Below, one piece after another: positions 35,500 through 44,349 of a stretch of 64,000 bases of DNA. The stretch lies in contig NZ_WHJH01000001.1 of assembly GCF_011682145.1 (NCBI RefSeq), forward strand, positions 372,001-436,000, in the 5' to 3' direction. Below the pieces are notes generated by a model. That model did no database searches and was not told the origin of the DNA. It was given only the letters and a program-made list of their open reading frames with translations. This DNA comes from Massilia mucilaginosa. GTDB lineage: Bacteria; Pseudomonadota; Gammaproteobacteria; Burkholderiales; Burkholderiaceae_D. The translations under genes and the position numbers were made by a program. How positions within the stretch are numbered: the first letter of the stretch is position 1; each line of letters starts with the position of its first letter.

Positions 35500-35913
35500 T
35501 CAGGCGACGTTGCTGGTGCGCTGTGCGAGTTTGCCGACGACCAGGTGCACAAAGGTCTGCACCGTGAACAGGCTGAGAATCTGGCCCGGATGCAGGCCTG
35601 GCTTGATCTGGTCGGCTACTTCGGGCATCAGCTCGCGCAGGCGCGCCAGGCCCGCGTCCGAAATCACGCCGCCTGGTGCGAATTCGTCGTCGGACATGTC
35701 GCCGCGCGCGGCGCGTTCCAGCTCGCCGCGCGTGACCTGGATGCCATAGGTGCGTTCGAGCTTGAAGACGATATCGAGAAAGTCGAGCGACTCGGCGCCC
35801 AGTTCCCCGATCAGGCTGACCGTCGGCGGCACGTCGCTGGCGGGAATGGCCAGCGATTCGGCCACGATGGCGCGCACGGTGTCTTCGATTTCCTGGGGAG
35901 TGGTGGTAGTCAT
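35500..35913 (-). CDS. Acyl carrier protein with C-terminal extension
   Basis: A 137-residue protein. Residues 1-75 form an ACP: the 4'-phosphopantetheine serine is S42 in LGAESLDFLDIVFKLE (the usual DSL is ESL). A further 60 residues, including LHPGQILSLFTVQTFVHLV, extend past the usual 80-residue ACP. The extension may dock to a partner of this locus. It carries the growing chain for the ketosynthases. Both neighbours are close: ATGA overlap before, 4-base gap after. Confidence 0.9.
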   Translation of the reverse strand: MTTTTPQEIEDTVRAIVAESLAIPASDVPPTVSLIGELGAESLDFLDIVFKLERTYGIQVTRGELERAARGDMSDDEFAPGGVISDAGLARLRELMPEVADQIKPGLHPGQILSLFTVQTFVHLVVGKLAQRTSNVA

Positions 35914-36584
35914 TTAGCGTCCTCGTCGGTATGTTCATCTTCAAACCAGCGGGCCACGCGGCCCAGCGGTTTGCGGGTTTTTTGTTCGGGTGCGGGGCCA
36001 AGCGGGTAGCCCAGCGCGATTGCGCCGACCATCTGCCACGGCGGGGCGATACCGAGCAGCGCGCAGATGCGGTCGCGCGCAATCATCGGGCCGGCCATCC
36101 AGCATCCGCCAAGGCCGCTGGCGTGCGCTTGCAGCAGCAGGTTCATGACGGCGGCGCTGGTGGAACAGAGTTCGGCCTGCATGGCGCCGGCCGTGTGGTA
36201 CGCCGACGGATCGGCGCCGCCCGAGGCGAGCAGGTTGGCGATCAGGTCGGGAAATTCGCGGTACTGCGGGATAATGATCACGGCGGCGCTCATCAAGGGC
36301 TCGTGGAAAAAGTCGCCGTAGCTGCCGAAATCCTCGGCGTGGTGGCCGCGCGCGATCAGCGCCTTCATTTCGTCGGCGCGCTCGCGCACCGCGTCAACGA
36401 TGGCCGCGCGCAGGCTTCGCGAGCGCACCACGGCGAACTGCCAGGGCTGGCGGTTGCTGGCCGAGGGCGCGCTGGTGGCGGCCAGCAGCAGGCGTTCGAT
36501 CGTTTCGCGCTCGACCGGGCGATCGGTAAATTCGCGCGTGCTGCGGCGCGAGAGAAACCAGTCCAGGGTGGTCTGTTCGTTCAT
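35910..36584 (-). CDS. Nitroreductase-family flavoprotein
   Basis: A 224-residue protein with the family's FMN-binding start (FLSRRSTREFTDRPVERETIERLL, SAPSASNRQPWQFAVV) and C-terminal GLGGCWMAGP and IALGYPLG. Members reduce nitro groups, quinones or enones with NAD(P)H, and some oxidise azolines. As no FabI or FabK lies in the locus, it might act as an enoyl reductase or desaturating flavoenzyme on the chain. The start overlaps the stop of the FabG-like gene (ATGA). Confidence 0.8.
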   Translation of the reverse strand: MNEQTTLDWFLSRRSTREFTDRPVERETIERLLLAATSAPSASNRQPWQFAVVRSRSLRAAIVDAVRERADEMKALIARGHHAEDFGSYGDFFHEPLMSAAVIIIPQYREFPDLIANLLASGGADPSAYHTAGAMQAELCSTSAAVMNLLLQAHASGLGGCWMAGPMIARDRICALLGIAPPWQMVGAIALGYPLGPAPEQKTRKPLGRVARWFEDEHTDEDAK

Positions 36585-37315
36585 TCTGCCTTGAATCCTC
36601 CATCCACATTCCATACCTGCGCCGTGACGTAGCTGGCGTCGTCGCTGCACAGGAAGGCGACGACGGCGGCGACTTCCTGCGCGCTGCCGACGCGCTTGAG
36701 CAGGATGCGCTTGTTCAGTTCTTCTTGAGCCAGCGCGCGGATATCGCGCGTCATGTCGGTCTCGATCACGCCTGGCGCTACCGCGTTGACGCGAATCCCG
36801 CGCGGTGCCAGTTCGACCGCAAGCGCCCTGGTGAACGCTTCGACGGCGCCTTTGGAGGCGGCGTAGTTGCTCTGGCCACGGCCCGGACGGGTGGCCGCCA
36901 CCGACGACATGTTGACGATCACCCCGCGCCGGCGTGACACCATGCGGCGCGAGGCCTGGCGGCAGCAATTGACCACGCCTGAAATGTTCACCGAAAAGAC
37001 ATCGTCGAAATCGGCCGGCTCGCTGGCGCCAAGCAGCGTGTCGCGCAGCACGCCGGCGTTGCAGACAAGGACATCGAGCTGCCCAAAGCGGCTGTCGATG
37101 TCGGCAAACAGCGCGCCCACCTGCGCCGGGTCCGACACGTCGGCTCGCGCGAGATGACATTCGCCGCCGAGCGCCGCGACCTGTTCGGCCACCTTGGCGG
37201 CGGCGACATCGTCGCTACGGTAATTGAGAATGACGGTAAAGCCCTTGCCCGCCAGTGCGAGCACAATGGCGGCGCCGATGCCGCGCGAGCCGCCGGTAAC
37301 GAGTGCGGTTTTCAT
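36581..37315 (-). CDS. 3-oxoacyl-ACP reductase, FabG type
   Basis: A 244-residue SDR very close to standard FabG: TGGSRGIGAAI, NAGV, NMSSVAATRPGRGQSNYAASKGAVEAF (Ser, Tyr, Lys) and PGVIETDMTRD. It should reduce beta-keto groups on the ACP after each condensation. It follows the ketosynthase-like gene by ATGA overlap. Of the four SDRs here it is the most conventional. Confidence 0.88.
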   Translation of the reverse strand: MKTALVTGGSRGIGAAIVLALAGKGFTVILNYRSDDVAAAKVAEQVAALGGECHLARADVSDPAQVGALFADIDSRFGQLDVLVCNAGVLRDTLLGASEPADFDDVFSVNISGVVNCCRQASRRMVSRRRGVIVNMSSVAATRPGRGQSNYAASKGAVEAFTRALAVELAPRGIRVNAVAPGVIETDMTRDIRALAQEELNKRILLKRVGSAQEVAAVVAFLCSDDASYVTAQVWNVDGGFKAE

Positions 37316-38457
37316 GGCAGCTCCACGCGGACAATCCCGGCAAGGCCCGGCGCGCTGGCGGCGAGGCCGATGGCCGAACGGTGATCGGATGCTTCGGCCC
37401 GCAGGATCGGGCGCAAGGGACCGGGCGCGGCGGCGCGCAAGCGCGCCACCGGCGGCAAGTGCTGGCGTTGCAGCAGCTCTGCCAGCGCGATGGCTTGAAC
37501 AACTGAAGTGGCGGCGCCGATTTGTCCCATGGCGCTCATGATACAACACAGGGGCGCGCGGGCGCCGGTGATCCGGGCCACAACCTCGCGCTCGGCCGCG
37601 TCGAATCCCGGCAGCGCCAGGCCGCAGCCATCGACGGCGTCGCCGGGGCGCGCGAGCATGCGCACAAGGCGCGCCAGCAGCGCCGGTTGGGGCTCGCCTT
37701 TTTCGCCATCGGCGCCGTCAAGCGCTTCGATGAAAGCATGCGCGGGGCCGCTTCGCTGCAACACCAGGGCGGCGGCGGCTTCGCCGGGTACGAAGCCCTG
37801 CGCGGCGATGTCGTACGGCGCCGCCAGCACGGTCGATACGCAAGAGCCGCGCGCGGCCAGTTCGACCAGCGTTTCCGGCTCGACCAGGCTATCGTAGCCC
37901 ACCACCAGCGCCACATCGACGGCGCCGGCGGCCAGCGCGCGGATGGCACCGGCCAGCGCCTGCGCGCCCGCATTGGCGCCGCCGTAGGTCGCGCCTTCGC
38001 CGCGCGCGCCCAGTTCCTGCGCGGCGATCGCGTGCGCATTGTTCGACAGATGCTGCAAGATCCAGAACGGATGCAGCAGCGCCAGGCCCCGCTCCCATGC
38101 CGCCGCGCCATCGGCCCGCTGATGCTCGAAAGCGGGCATCAGGTCGTCCCAGTGCGCGCGCAGGCCGCCGTAGCCGAAGAACAGCCCTACCCTGTCGCCA
38201 CCGGCCACGCCGGCATCAACCATCGCCTCGGCCGCCACTTCCACCGCGTACAAGCCCATACGGCGCAGGAAGCGCGCATGGCGCGATGGCGCCGGCGGCG
38301 CACCAATGGTGGCGGCCAGCGTGCAGGCGTAGCTGCGCGCATCGAAGCGCGCGTTGGGCTGCGCCGCGCGTTCGCCGGCCAGCAGGCGCTCGATGACCTC
38401 GTCGATGCCTGAACCGAGCGGCGTGCGCCATGCGCGACCTGTCAGTGCCGCCTTCAT
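37312..38457 (-). CDS. Ketosynthase-like protein without active site (chain-length-factor type) 2
   Basis: A 381-residue thiolase-fold protein related to beta-ketoacyl synthases. All three catalytic positions are lost: the nucleophile segment reads GATYGGANAG with no cysteine, the first His motif (NAHGT) is replaced by CGLALPG, and the second reads SAMGQIGAATS with Gln for His. This is the pattern of KS-beta/CLF partners. It directly follows the active ketosynthase at 38454 (ATGA overlap), so they probably form a heterodimer that sets chain length. Confidence 0.8.
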   Translation of the reverse strand: MKAALTGRAWRTPLGSGIDEVIERLLAGERAAQPNARFDARSYACTLAATIGAPPAPSRHARFLRRMGLYAVEVAAEAMVDAGVAGGDRVGLFFGYGGLRAHWDDLMPAFEHQRADGAAAWERGLALLHPFWILQHLSNNAHAIAAQELGARGEGATYGGANAGAQALAGAIRALAAGAVDVALVVGYDSLVEPETLVELAARGSCVSTVLAAPYDIAAQGFVPGEAAAALVLQRSGPAHAFIEALDGADGEKGEPQPALLARLVRMLARPGDAVDGCGLALPGFDAAEREVVARITGARAPLCCIMSAMGQIGAATSVVQAIALAELLQRQHLPPVARLRAAAPGPLRPILRAEASDHRSAIGLAASAPGLAGIVRVELP

Positions 38458-39722
38458 GCGGGCCTTCCGAGAATCAGGGACACGTTCTGGCCGCCGAAGC
38501 CGAACGAATTGCTCAGTACCGCGTCGACCTTCGCCGCACGCGGCGCTTTGATGACGTCAACCTCGCATTGGGGGTCCGGGTCGCGGTGGTTGGCCGTTCC
38601 CGGCAGCAGATTGCGTTCGAATACGAGCAGGCAGGCGGCCGCTTCGATCGCTCCCGACGCCGCCATCAAATGTCCGATGGCGCCCTTGATCGAGCTCACA
38701 GGCACCGCTGCGGCGCCGAAAACGGCGGCGATGGCGCGCGCTTCGGCCACGTCGTTGAGCGGCGTGCCGGTGCCGTGCGCGTTGATGTAGCCGATGCCGG
38801 CGGGCGCCAGCCGCGCGCGCGCCAGCGCCAGTTCCATTGCCCGTTGCGCGGCGGCGCCGTCCGGCCGCGGCGCGGTGACGCGGTAAGCGTCCTGCGTGCT
38901 GCCATATCCGAGCACCCGGGCCAGCACGCGGGCGCCACGGCGGGCGGCCCGCTGCTCCGATTCGATCACGAACATGGCGCCGCCCTCGCCGATGACCAGG
39001 CCGTCGCGGCGCAGGTCGAACGGGCGGCAGGCGTCGCTGTCGTTGCGCGGCGACGGCGCGCCGAGGCGCGACATGCCGCCAAGGCCGAACGGATTGACCA
39101 TCGAATCGGCGCCGCCGCACAACAGGATGGATGCGGCCCCTCGCTCGATCAGCGATGCCGCGTGGGCAATCGCCAGGCCACCGGCGGCGCAGGCGGAGGC
39201 GTTGACGACAACCTGGCCGTGAAGGCCGAACACGTCGCCGACCAGGCGCGCGCCGAGGTCGACGTCGGAGCGGAAGCGAATGCCGTCATGCCCGCCGGCC
39301 GCCCAGTCGATTGCCTGGCCGTTGAACATCGGGCCAAAATCATCGAGGAACGCCTGCTCCAGTCCAAGCGCCATCACCAGTCCCGCTTCCTCCTCAGCCT
39401 TACCGCAGCCGGCCATGCGCCACGCTTCGACGGCGGCCAGCAGGGCGAACATGCATTTACGGTCGCGCCATGCGCCGGCGCGTTCGTACTCGTCGAGCAC
39501 CGATTCGGCAAGGCCAAGGTCGCCGAGATGAGCGCGCAGCCAGTCACGCCCGATGCCACCCCCGGCCACTTCGCAGGCTACGCGGGTATCGAAGGCGGAC
39601 GCGTCGAAGGAACGGACCGGGGCGATGCAACTGCGTCCGGCGGCCAGGCCGTCGAGCAAGGCGGGCACACCGACCCCGAATGCGCTGACCGCGCCAAAGC
39701 CCGTGATCACCGCGCGCGTCAT
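38454..39722 (-). CDS. Beta-ketoacyl-ACP synthase (KS) 2
   Basis: A 422-residue FabF-like condensing enzyme with a complete triad: C178 in NASACAAG, H316 in NAHGTGTPLND, and K346/H351 in KGAIGHLMAASG. It should perform decarboxylative Claisen condensation of malonyl-ACP with the acyl chain. It pairs with the inactive homologue at 37312. The ATG at 39722 overlaps the previous stop (ATGA). Confidence 0.9.
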   Translation of the reverse strand: MTRAVITGFGAVSAFGVGVPALLDGLAAGRSCIAPVRSFDASAFDTRVACEVAGGGIGRDWLRAHLGDLGLAESVLDEYERAGAWRDRKCMFALLAAVEAWRMAGCGKAEEEAGLVMALGLEQAFLDDFGPMFNGQAIDWAAGGHDGIRFRSDVDLGARLVGDVFGLHGQVVVNASACAAGGLAIAHAASLIERGAASILLCGGADSMVNPFGLGGMSRLGAPSPRNDSDACRPFDLRRDGLVIGEGGAMFVIESEQRAARRGARVLARVLGYGSTQDAYRVTAPRPDGAAAQRAMELALARARLAPAGIGYINAHGTGTPLNDVAEARAIAAVFGAAAVPVSSIKGAIGHLMAASGAIEAAACLLVFERNLLPGTANHRDPDPQCEVDVIKAPRAAKVDAVLSNSFGFGGQNVSLILGRPA

Positions 39723-40735
39723 GCCAGGCTCCCGAAATGAGCGACACCCAGGCCGCCGTCGATACCGGCGTTCAAGACGATAACGCGCCGGCAGCGGCAC
39801 TGGCGTATCAGGTCGAGCGCCACGCACCAGGCCAGCGCGGGCGCCGCCGCCAGGGCATCGCCGAGGCACAGGCTGACGTCGAGCGCTTCGCCATGTCCAA
39901 GCCGATTGCGCACCTCGGCGCCCCACGGCGCAATAAGGACAATGGTGTCGTCGCGCGCTTCGGTCAGCGACAAGTCCGGATTGCGCTGCCAGGCGCGCGC
40001 GCTGTGGAAGCTGACGGCGTCCAGCGTCGCCAGCGCGCCATCGGCGGATGCGGACAAGGCGAGCAGGCCCGCGCCTTCGGCCGGAACGAAGCCGCGTGCG
40101 GGGTAGCCAGCGGCGTCGAGTTGGGTCCAGCTGACCGGATGCAGGGCCGAGTCAGCGCCGCCGGCCAGCGCCGTATCGCATTCGCCCGAGGCGACCAGCC
40201 AGTGCGCTTCGCTCAATGCGGCCACCGTGCCCGTGCCGCGCGAGTAAAAGGCGCCATTGGGGCCACCAGTGCCGTTCAGGATCGCACCGTGGCAGAGCGT
40301 GAAGTTGTTCATCAGCTGGAATGCGAACAGCGGATTGCACGCTGCCAGACCGGCGCCGCCGAAGCGCTCCAGCGAAAATTCATGATCGACGATGCTGGCC
40401 GCCAGCATGCGCGTCAGTTCATCCATGGCGCAGCCGGACGCGCCCACGCCCAGGTACAGGGCGGCTTGCTCGCGCTGCTGCGCCGTCCAGCGCGCGTCGT
40501 TCAGCGCCAGGCGCAGGGCGACCGCTGCCAGCCGCGCCGGATGCGCCATCAGTTTGCGGGCGCGCGCATCGACATCGATATCAGCCGCAATTGCAGGCAC
40601 TTCGGCCGCCAGCACGCTGCCATGGGTCGCCTGAAGCTGGCGGCTGGGGGCAAACCCCTCGAAGCCGGCCAGTCCGCGCCAGTCGAAGCCGGATGCGCTG
40701 ACGGCCGCCGCGCCGGATATATATACCTGCCTCAC
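39719..40735 (-). CDS. Ketosynthase-like protein without active site (chain-length-factor type) 1
   Basis: A 338-residue ketosynthase homologue starting with GTG at 40735, overlapping the KS 1 stop (GTGA). The cysteine region reads NGTGGPNGAFYSRG with no cysteine. The segments that should carry the two histidines (IVLIAPWGAE and CLGDALAAAPA) do not. It is also about 60 residues shorter than a full KS. It probably forms a heterodimer with the active enzyme at 40732. It has diverged strongly from the other inactive homologue. Confidence 0.8.
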   Translation of the reverse strand: MRQVYISGAAAVSASGFDWRGLAGFEGFAPSRQLQATHGSVLAAEVPAIAADIDVDARARKLMAHPARLAAVALRLALNDARWTAQQREQAALYLGVGASGCAMDELTRMLAASIVDHEFSLERFGGAGLAACNPLFAFQLMNNFTLCHGAILNGTGGPNGAFYSRGTGTVAALSEAHWLVASGECDTALAGGADSALHPVSWTQLDAAGYPARGFVPAEGAGLLALSASADGALATLDAVSFHSARAWQRNPDLSLTEARDDTIVLIAPWGAEVRNRLGHGEALDVSLCLGDALAAAPALAWCVALDLIRQCRCRRVIVLNAGIDGGLGVAHFGSLA

Positions 40736-41934
40736 GCGCAGCGCCTCGCCACCAGGCTGCAATTGGCGCCGCCGAAGGCAAACGCGTTGACCAGGGCCGC
40801 ATTGATGTTCGAGCGGATTGCACTGCCCAGCACATGCGGGATTGCGCAGGCCGGATCGGGTTGGGCCAGGTTCGCGGTCGGCAGCACGATGCCCTGCTCC
40901 AGCGCCGCATGCGCGCACAGAAAACCCAGCGCGCCCGCCCCGGCGATCCAGTGGCCGAGCGCACCTTTGACCGAACTGACGTGGGCGGCGTCCAGGCTTG
41001 CACCCAGCACGCGCCGCAGCGCCAGCGCTTCCACCGCGTCGTTAAGCGGCGTCGAGGTGCCGTGCGCCTGGACGTAATCGACCGCATCGAGTCCTGCGGC
41101 GGCAAGCGCGGTGTGCATGGCGCGCATGGCGCCGCCCCCCTGCGGGTCGGGTGCGGTCAGGTGGTGGGCATCGAGGCTGCGGCCTTCGCCGGCCAGTTCG
41201 ACCGTGGCAGTCCCGCGTTCGCGCGACAGCACCACCATGGCCGCGCCTTCGCCGACCACGAACCCGTCGCGCCGCACGTCGAACGGGCACGACACGCCGC
41301 GCGCGCTCAATGCGCCGACGCGGCCAAAGCCGGCCAGCATCATCGGATCGACGTCGGCGCCCACGCCACCGCACAAGGCAACATCGCATACGCCGAGGCG
41401 GATCGCCCGCGCCGCTTCGGCAATCGCGCTCGCGCCCGAGGCGCAGGCCAGCGAGATCGTCACCGCCGGGCCGTGGGCGCCGTAGTCGAGCGCGAGCGCC
41501 GAGGCGACGGCGGCCGGCGAAATGATGGAAGCGTCGAATTCGGCCACCAGCGCCGCCGCCTTGACGCCGAACTGCGCATGGTCGAAGCGCGCCCCGCCGC
41601 CGGCGCCACGGGTCAGTCCATGCAAGGTGGCGAATGGCGCGCGGCCCGATTCCGCGCCGAGGAAGATGCCGAGGCGTTCAGGCGCGACATCGACGCCCGC
41701 GCCCTGCCACGCTTCGCGCGCGGCGACCCTGGCCAGCGCCAAGCGGCGGTCGCCGGTGTGGGTAAAGCCGTCGATTTCGGCGCCGGCCGTGGACGGAAAA
41801 CCGGTGACGTCGAAGCCGGCCACCTGCCCGATGGCGCTGCGCCCGGCGGCCAGCGCCTCCAGCGAGGCGGGCCAGTTGGCACCCAATGCCGTGATGGCGC
41901 CGACGCCACGCACGAACACCCTTGGCTGCGTCAT
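40732..41934 (-). CDS. Beta-ketoacyl-ACP synthase (KS) 1
   Basis: A 400-residue FabF-like enzyme with C164 in SLACASGASA, H291 in QAHGTSTPLND, and K323/H328 in VKGALGHWIAGAG. The triad is complete. It follows the FabZ-like gene by ATGA overlap and precedes its inactive partner. Having two active ketosynthases, each with an inactive partner, suggests either two substrates or two chain-length stages. Confidence 0.9.
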   Translation of the reverse strand: MTQPRVFVRGVGAITALGANWPASLEALAAGRSAIGQVAGFDVTGFPSTAGAEIDGFTHTGDRRLALARVAAREAWQGAGVDVAPERLGIFLGAESGRAPFATLHGLTRGAGGGARFDHAQFGVKAAALVAEFDASIISPAAVASALALDYGAHGPAVTISLACASGASAIAEAARAIRLGVCDVALCGGVGADVDPMMLAGFGRVGALSARGVSCPFDVRRDGFVVGEGAAMVVLSRERGTATVELAGEGRSLDAHHLTAPDPQGGGAMRAMHTALAAAGLDAVDYVQAHGTSTPLNDAVEALALRRVLGASLDAAHVSSVKGALGHWIAGAGALGFLCAHAALEQGIVLPTANLAQPDPACAIPHVLGSAIRSNINAALVNAFAFGGANCSLVARRCA

Positions 41935-42398
41935 GGTTCCTCGGCCGAACCGGTGAGCCAGATATTGAGCACCTCGCGGCGCCGCGCCAGCAGCTTGGGA
42001 TTGGTCACGCGGGCAAAGGCGAAAGCCAGTTCGGCCTCGGCGACCAGTTTGCCGTCCACCCGCGCCATGGCACGCACCTGGCCGCCATCTTCGTGCACCA
42101 CGATGCCGTGGCATTCGAGTTCCATCTTGTCGCCGGCGCGCACCTGGTGCCGGAATTTGGCGCGGTCCACCGTGACCAGCAGCGCATGCAGGTCGTGGCG
42201 GCCTTGTTCGCGCATGCTCGCTTCGACCAGCACGCCGCCCAGCTGCGCCATCGATTCGATGATCATCGCGCCGGGCATGATGGGATGGCCCGGAAAATGG
42301 TCGGCAAAAATATCGTCCGACAGCGACACGCATTTGACTCCCGACGCCAGTTGCGGCGGCACAAGCGCCGTGATTTTATCGAGAAGTATGTATCGCAT
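41931..42398 (-). CDS. 3-hydroxyacyl-ACP dehydratase, FabZ-like
   Basis: A 155-residue hot-dog-fold protein with HFPGHPIMPG (H34) and E48 in AMIIESMAQ, the FabZ active pair. It removes water from 3-hydroxyacyl chains on the ACP. The ATG at 42398 was chosen; an upstream GTG (42404) would add two residues. It is the first gene of the 15-gene minus operon, divergent from the radical SAM gene at 42526. Confidence 0.88.
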   Translation of the reverse strand: MRYILLDKITALVPPQLASGVKCVSLSDDIFADHFPGHPIMPGAMIIESMAQLGGVLVEASMREQGRHDLHALLVTVDRAKFRHQVRAGDKMELECHGIVVHEDGGQVRAMARVDGKLVAEAELAFAFARVTNPKLLARRREVLNIWLTGSAEEP

Positions 42399-42525
42399 CC
42401 GCACTGCCCTTTACACATATCGATTGCCGCAGGCAGCGCTCAACGGCCACTCAACACATGCAATTCAGGTTAGCATATCCTAAAGTTAACACCCGAGACT
42501 AGTAGATCATCGTTGAAAGGTTCAC
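42399..42525. promoter_or_regulatory. Divergent promoter region of the biosynthetic locus
   Basis: A 127-base gap between the leftward FabZ-like gene and the rightward radical SAM gene. The central part (about 42460-42500) is clearly richer in A and T than the flanking genes (TTAGCATATCCTAAAGTTAAC-like). It must hold promoters for both large units and probably a shared operator, but I cannot name hexamers with confidence. Confidence 0.5.
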
Positions 42526-44349
42526 ATGGAATGTACCAGCTGCGACACGAGCACCGTGCGCAAGGATCGCGAGCACACCTTCTTCATGCACGAGATGGCC
42601 ATTTGCGGCGGCTGCACCGCGCCGATCGAAGCGCGCGTGGTACTGCGCGACGATGGCGTGGTGCGCCTGATCCACTGCAACCAGTGCGGACCTTCCGAAC
42701 AGATGGTGTCCGATGACGCCAAGGGCTGGATGGCGCTCTTCCTGGCGCGCGGCCAGGTCGATCCGGGCAAAGAAGGCGACCACTATTTCAAGCACACGAC
42801 ATCGACCTGTCCGGGATGCCTGGCGCTGCTGCCGGCCGACGTGGTGATCCGCGACGGCAAAGTCTACTTCGTGAAGAACTGCGAGAAGTGCGGGCCGTCC
42901 GAGGCGCTGGTGTCGGAAGACGCGGCCTACTACGTGGACGCCTACTCGTACGCGCGCGCCGGCACCGAGCCGCTGGTATTCGCCACCGAAGTGGAAAAAG
43001 GCTGTCCGACCGACTGCGGCACCTGCGGCGACCATGAACAGCACACCTGCCTGCCGATCATCGAGATCACCGATTACTGCAATCTCGAATGCCCGGTCTG
43101 CATCGTCAACAACACCAACGCGTATCACCTCTCGAACGAGGCGTTCACGCGCATGATCGACACGCTGGTGCGCAACGAGGGCCAGGTCGAGTCGATTGCG
43201 CTGTCGGGCGGCGAGCCGACCAGCCACCCGCGCCTGATGGAACTGATCGCGATCGCCACGCGCGAGGAAATCGGCCGCATCGTCATCATCACCAACGGCT
43301 TGCGCCTTGGCCGCGACCGCGCCTTTGCCGAGAAAATCAAGGCCAGCGGCGCCTACATCGCATTGCAGTTCGACGGTTTTACGGCCGACACGCACGAAAA
43401 AATCCGCGGGCGCGACCTGTGCGACGAGAAAAGCGCGGCGCTCAGGATGCTCAAGGACCTCAACATCCCGACGCAGCTCATTTTCGTGGCCGCGCGCGGC
43501 GTCAACGAGCACCAGATTGGCCAGGTGGTGGAGATGTTCCTCTCCGAAGACCACTTCCTGTCGCTGAACTTCCAGCCGGTGGCGTTTACCGGCGCGGGCG
43601 GCGGGCAGTTCGCGCACGACCCGATGGACCGGCTGACGATTCCGGGCGTGATCAAGGCGATCGAGGAGCAGACCAACGGCAAGCTCAAAGTGAGCGACTT
43701 CGCACCGCTGCCCTGCTCCCATCCGCAGTGCGTCTCGCTCAGCTACCTGCTGCGCATGAACGACGGCAGCCACATTCCGTTCGGCCGCTTTGTCGACTTC
43801 CGCACCCACGGCACCTTGCTGCGCTCGTCGGCCACCCTGGGCGCCTCGCCCGAGATTCACGATGCGATGAGCGACGTGGTGCACGATGTGTTCGCGCGCC
43901 AGGACGAGATCGAGCGCTCGGCCGATATCCTGGCCGCCCTGCGCCGCACCATCGACGTGATGTTCCCTAACCGTCCGGTCAGCGCCAAGGAAGCGATTCA
44001 CCTGGGCGAGCAGCAGGCCAAGTCGATCTTCTTGCACCACTACATGGACCGCCACGACTTCGACCTGGAACGGCTGCGCAAGTGCTGCCACCATTATCCG
44101 CAGGTGGACGGGCGCATCATGCCGGCCTGCGGCTTCAATATGTTCCACCGGGGCGCGGCCAAGGGGCCGGAAACCGAACTGGCCGCATGGGGCAAGAAGC
44201 CCTGGACCACGGACGCGCCGGTGCAGATCGTGCAGTTCCACCGCACCGACACGCGCCAGGCGCTGACCGGGATCGGTGTCGACGAAACCCCGGCGCGCGC
44301 GCCGCATTCGATCGGCCTTGGCGGCGGCAAACCAGTGGTGCTCAAATAA
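42526..44349 (+). CDS. MJ0619-like radical SAM protein 2
   Basis: A 607-residue protein. The N-terminal 130 residues hold two zinc-ribbon-like modules, each C-x2-C ... C-x2-C followed by GPSE (C27/C30/C51/C54 and C95/C98/C119/C122). Then comes GCPTDCGTCGDHEQHTC (C160, C164, C167), the radical SAM motif CNLECPVC (C185, C189, C192), GGEPTSHP, and a C-terminal KCCHHYP and PACGFN region. This matches the MJ0619/tetraether-synthase-like architecture more fully than the copy at 25469. It may methylate or join carbon chains. TAATG overlap to the SDR that follows. Confidence 0.85.
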   Translation: MECTSCDTSTVRKDREHTFFMHEMAICGGCTAPIEARVVLRDDGVVRLIHCNQCGPSEQMVSDDAKGWMALFLARGQVDPGKEGDHYFKHTTSTCPGCLALLPADVVIRDGKVYFVKNCEKCGPSEALVSEDAAYYVDAYSYARAGTEPLVFATEVEKGCPTDCGTCGDHEQHTCLPIIEITDYCNLECPVCIVNNTNAYHLSNEAFTRMIDTLVRNEGQVESIALSGGEPTSHPRLMELIAIATREEIGRIVIITNGLRLGRDRAFAEKIKASGAYIALQFDGFTADTHEKIRGRDLCDEKSAALRMLKDLNIPTQLIFVAARGVNEHQIGQVVEMFLSEDHFLSLNFQPVAFTGAGGGQFAHDPMDRLTIPGVIKAIEEQTNGKLKVSDFAPLPCSHPQCVSLSYLLRMNDGSHIPFGRFVDFRTHGTLLRSSATLGASPEIHDAMSDVVHDVFARQDEIERSADILAALRRTIDVMFPNRPVSAKEAIHLGEQQAKSIFLHHYMDRHDFDLERLRKCCHHYPQVDGRIMPACGFNMFHRGAAKGPETELAAWGKKPWTTDAPVQIVQFHRTDTRQALTGIGVDETPARAPHSIGLGGGKPVVLK

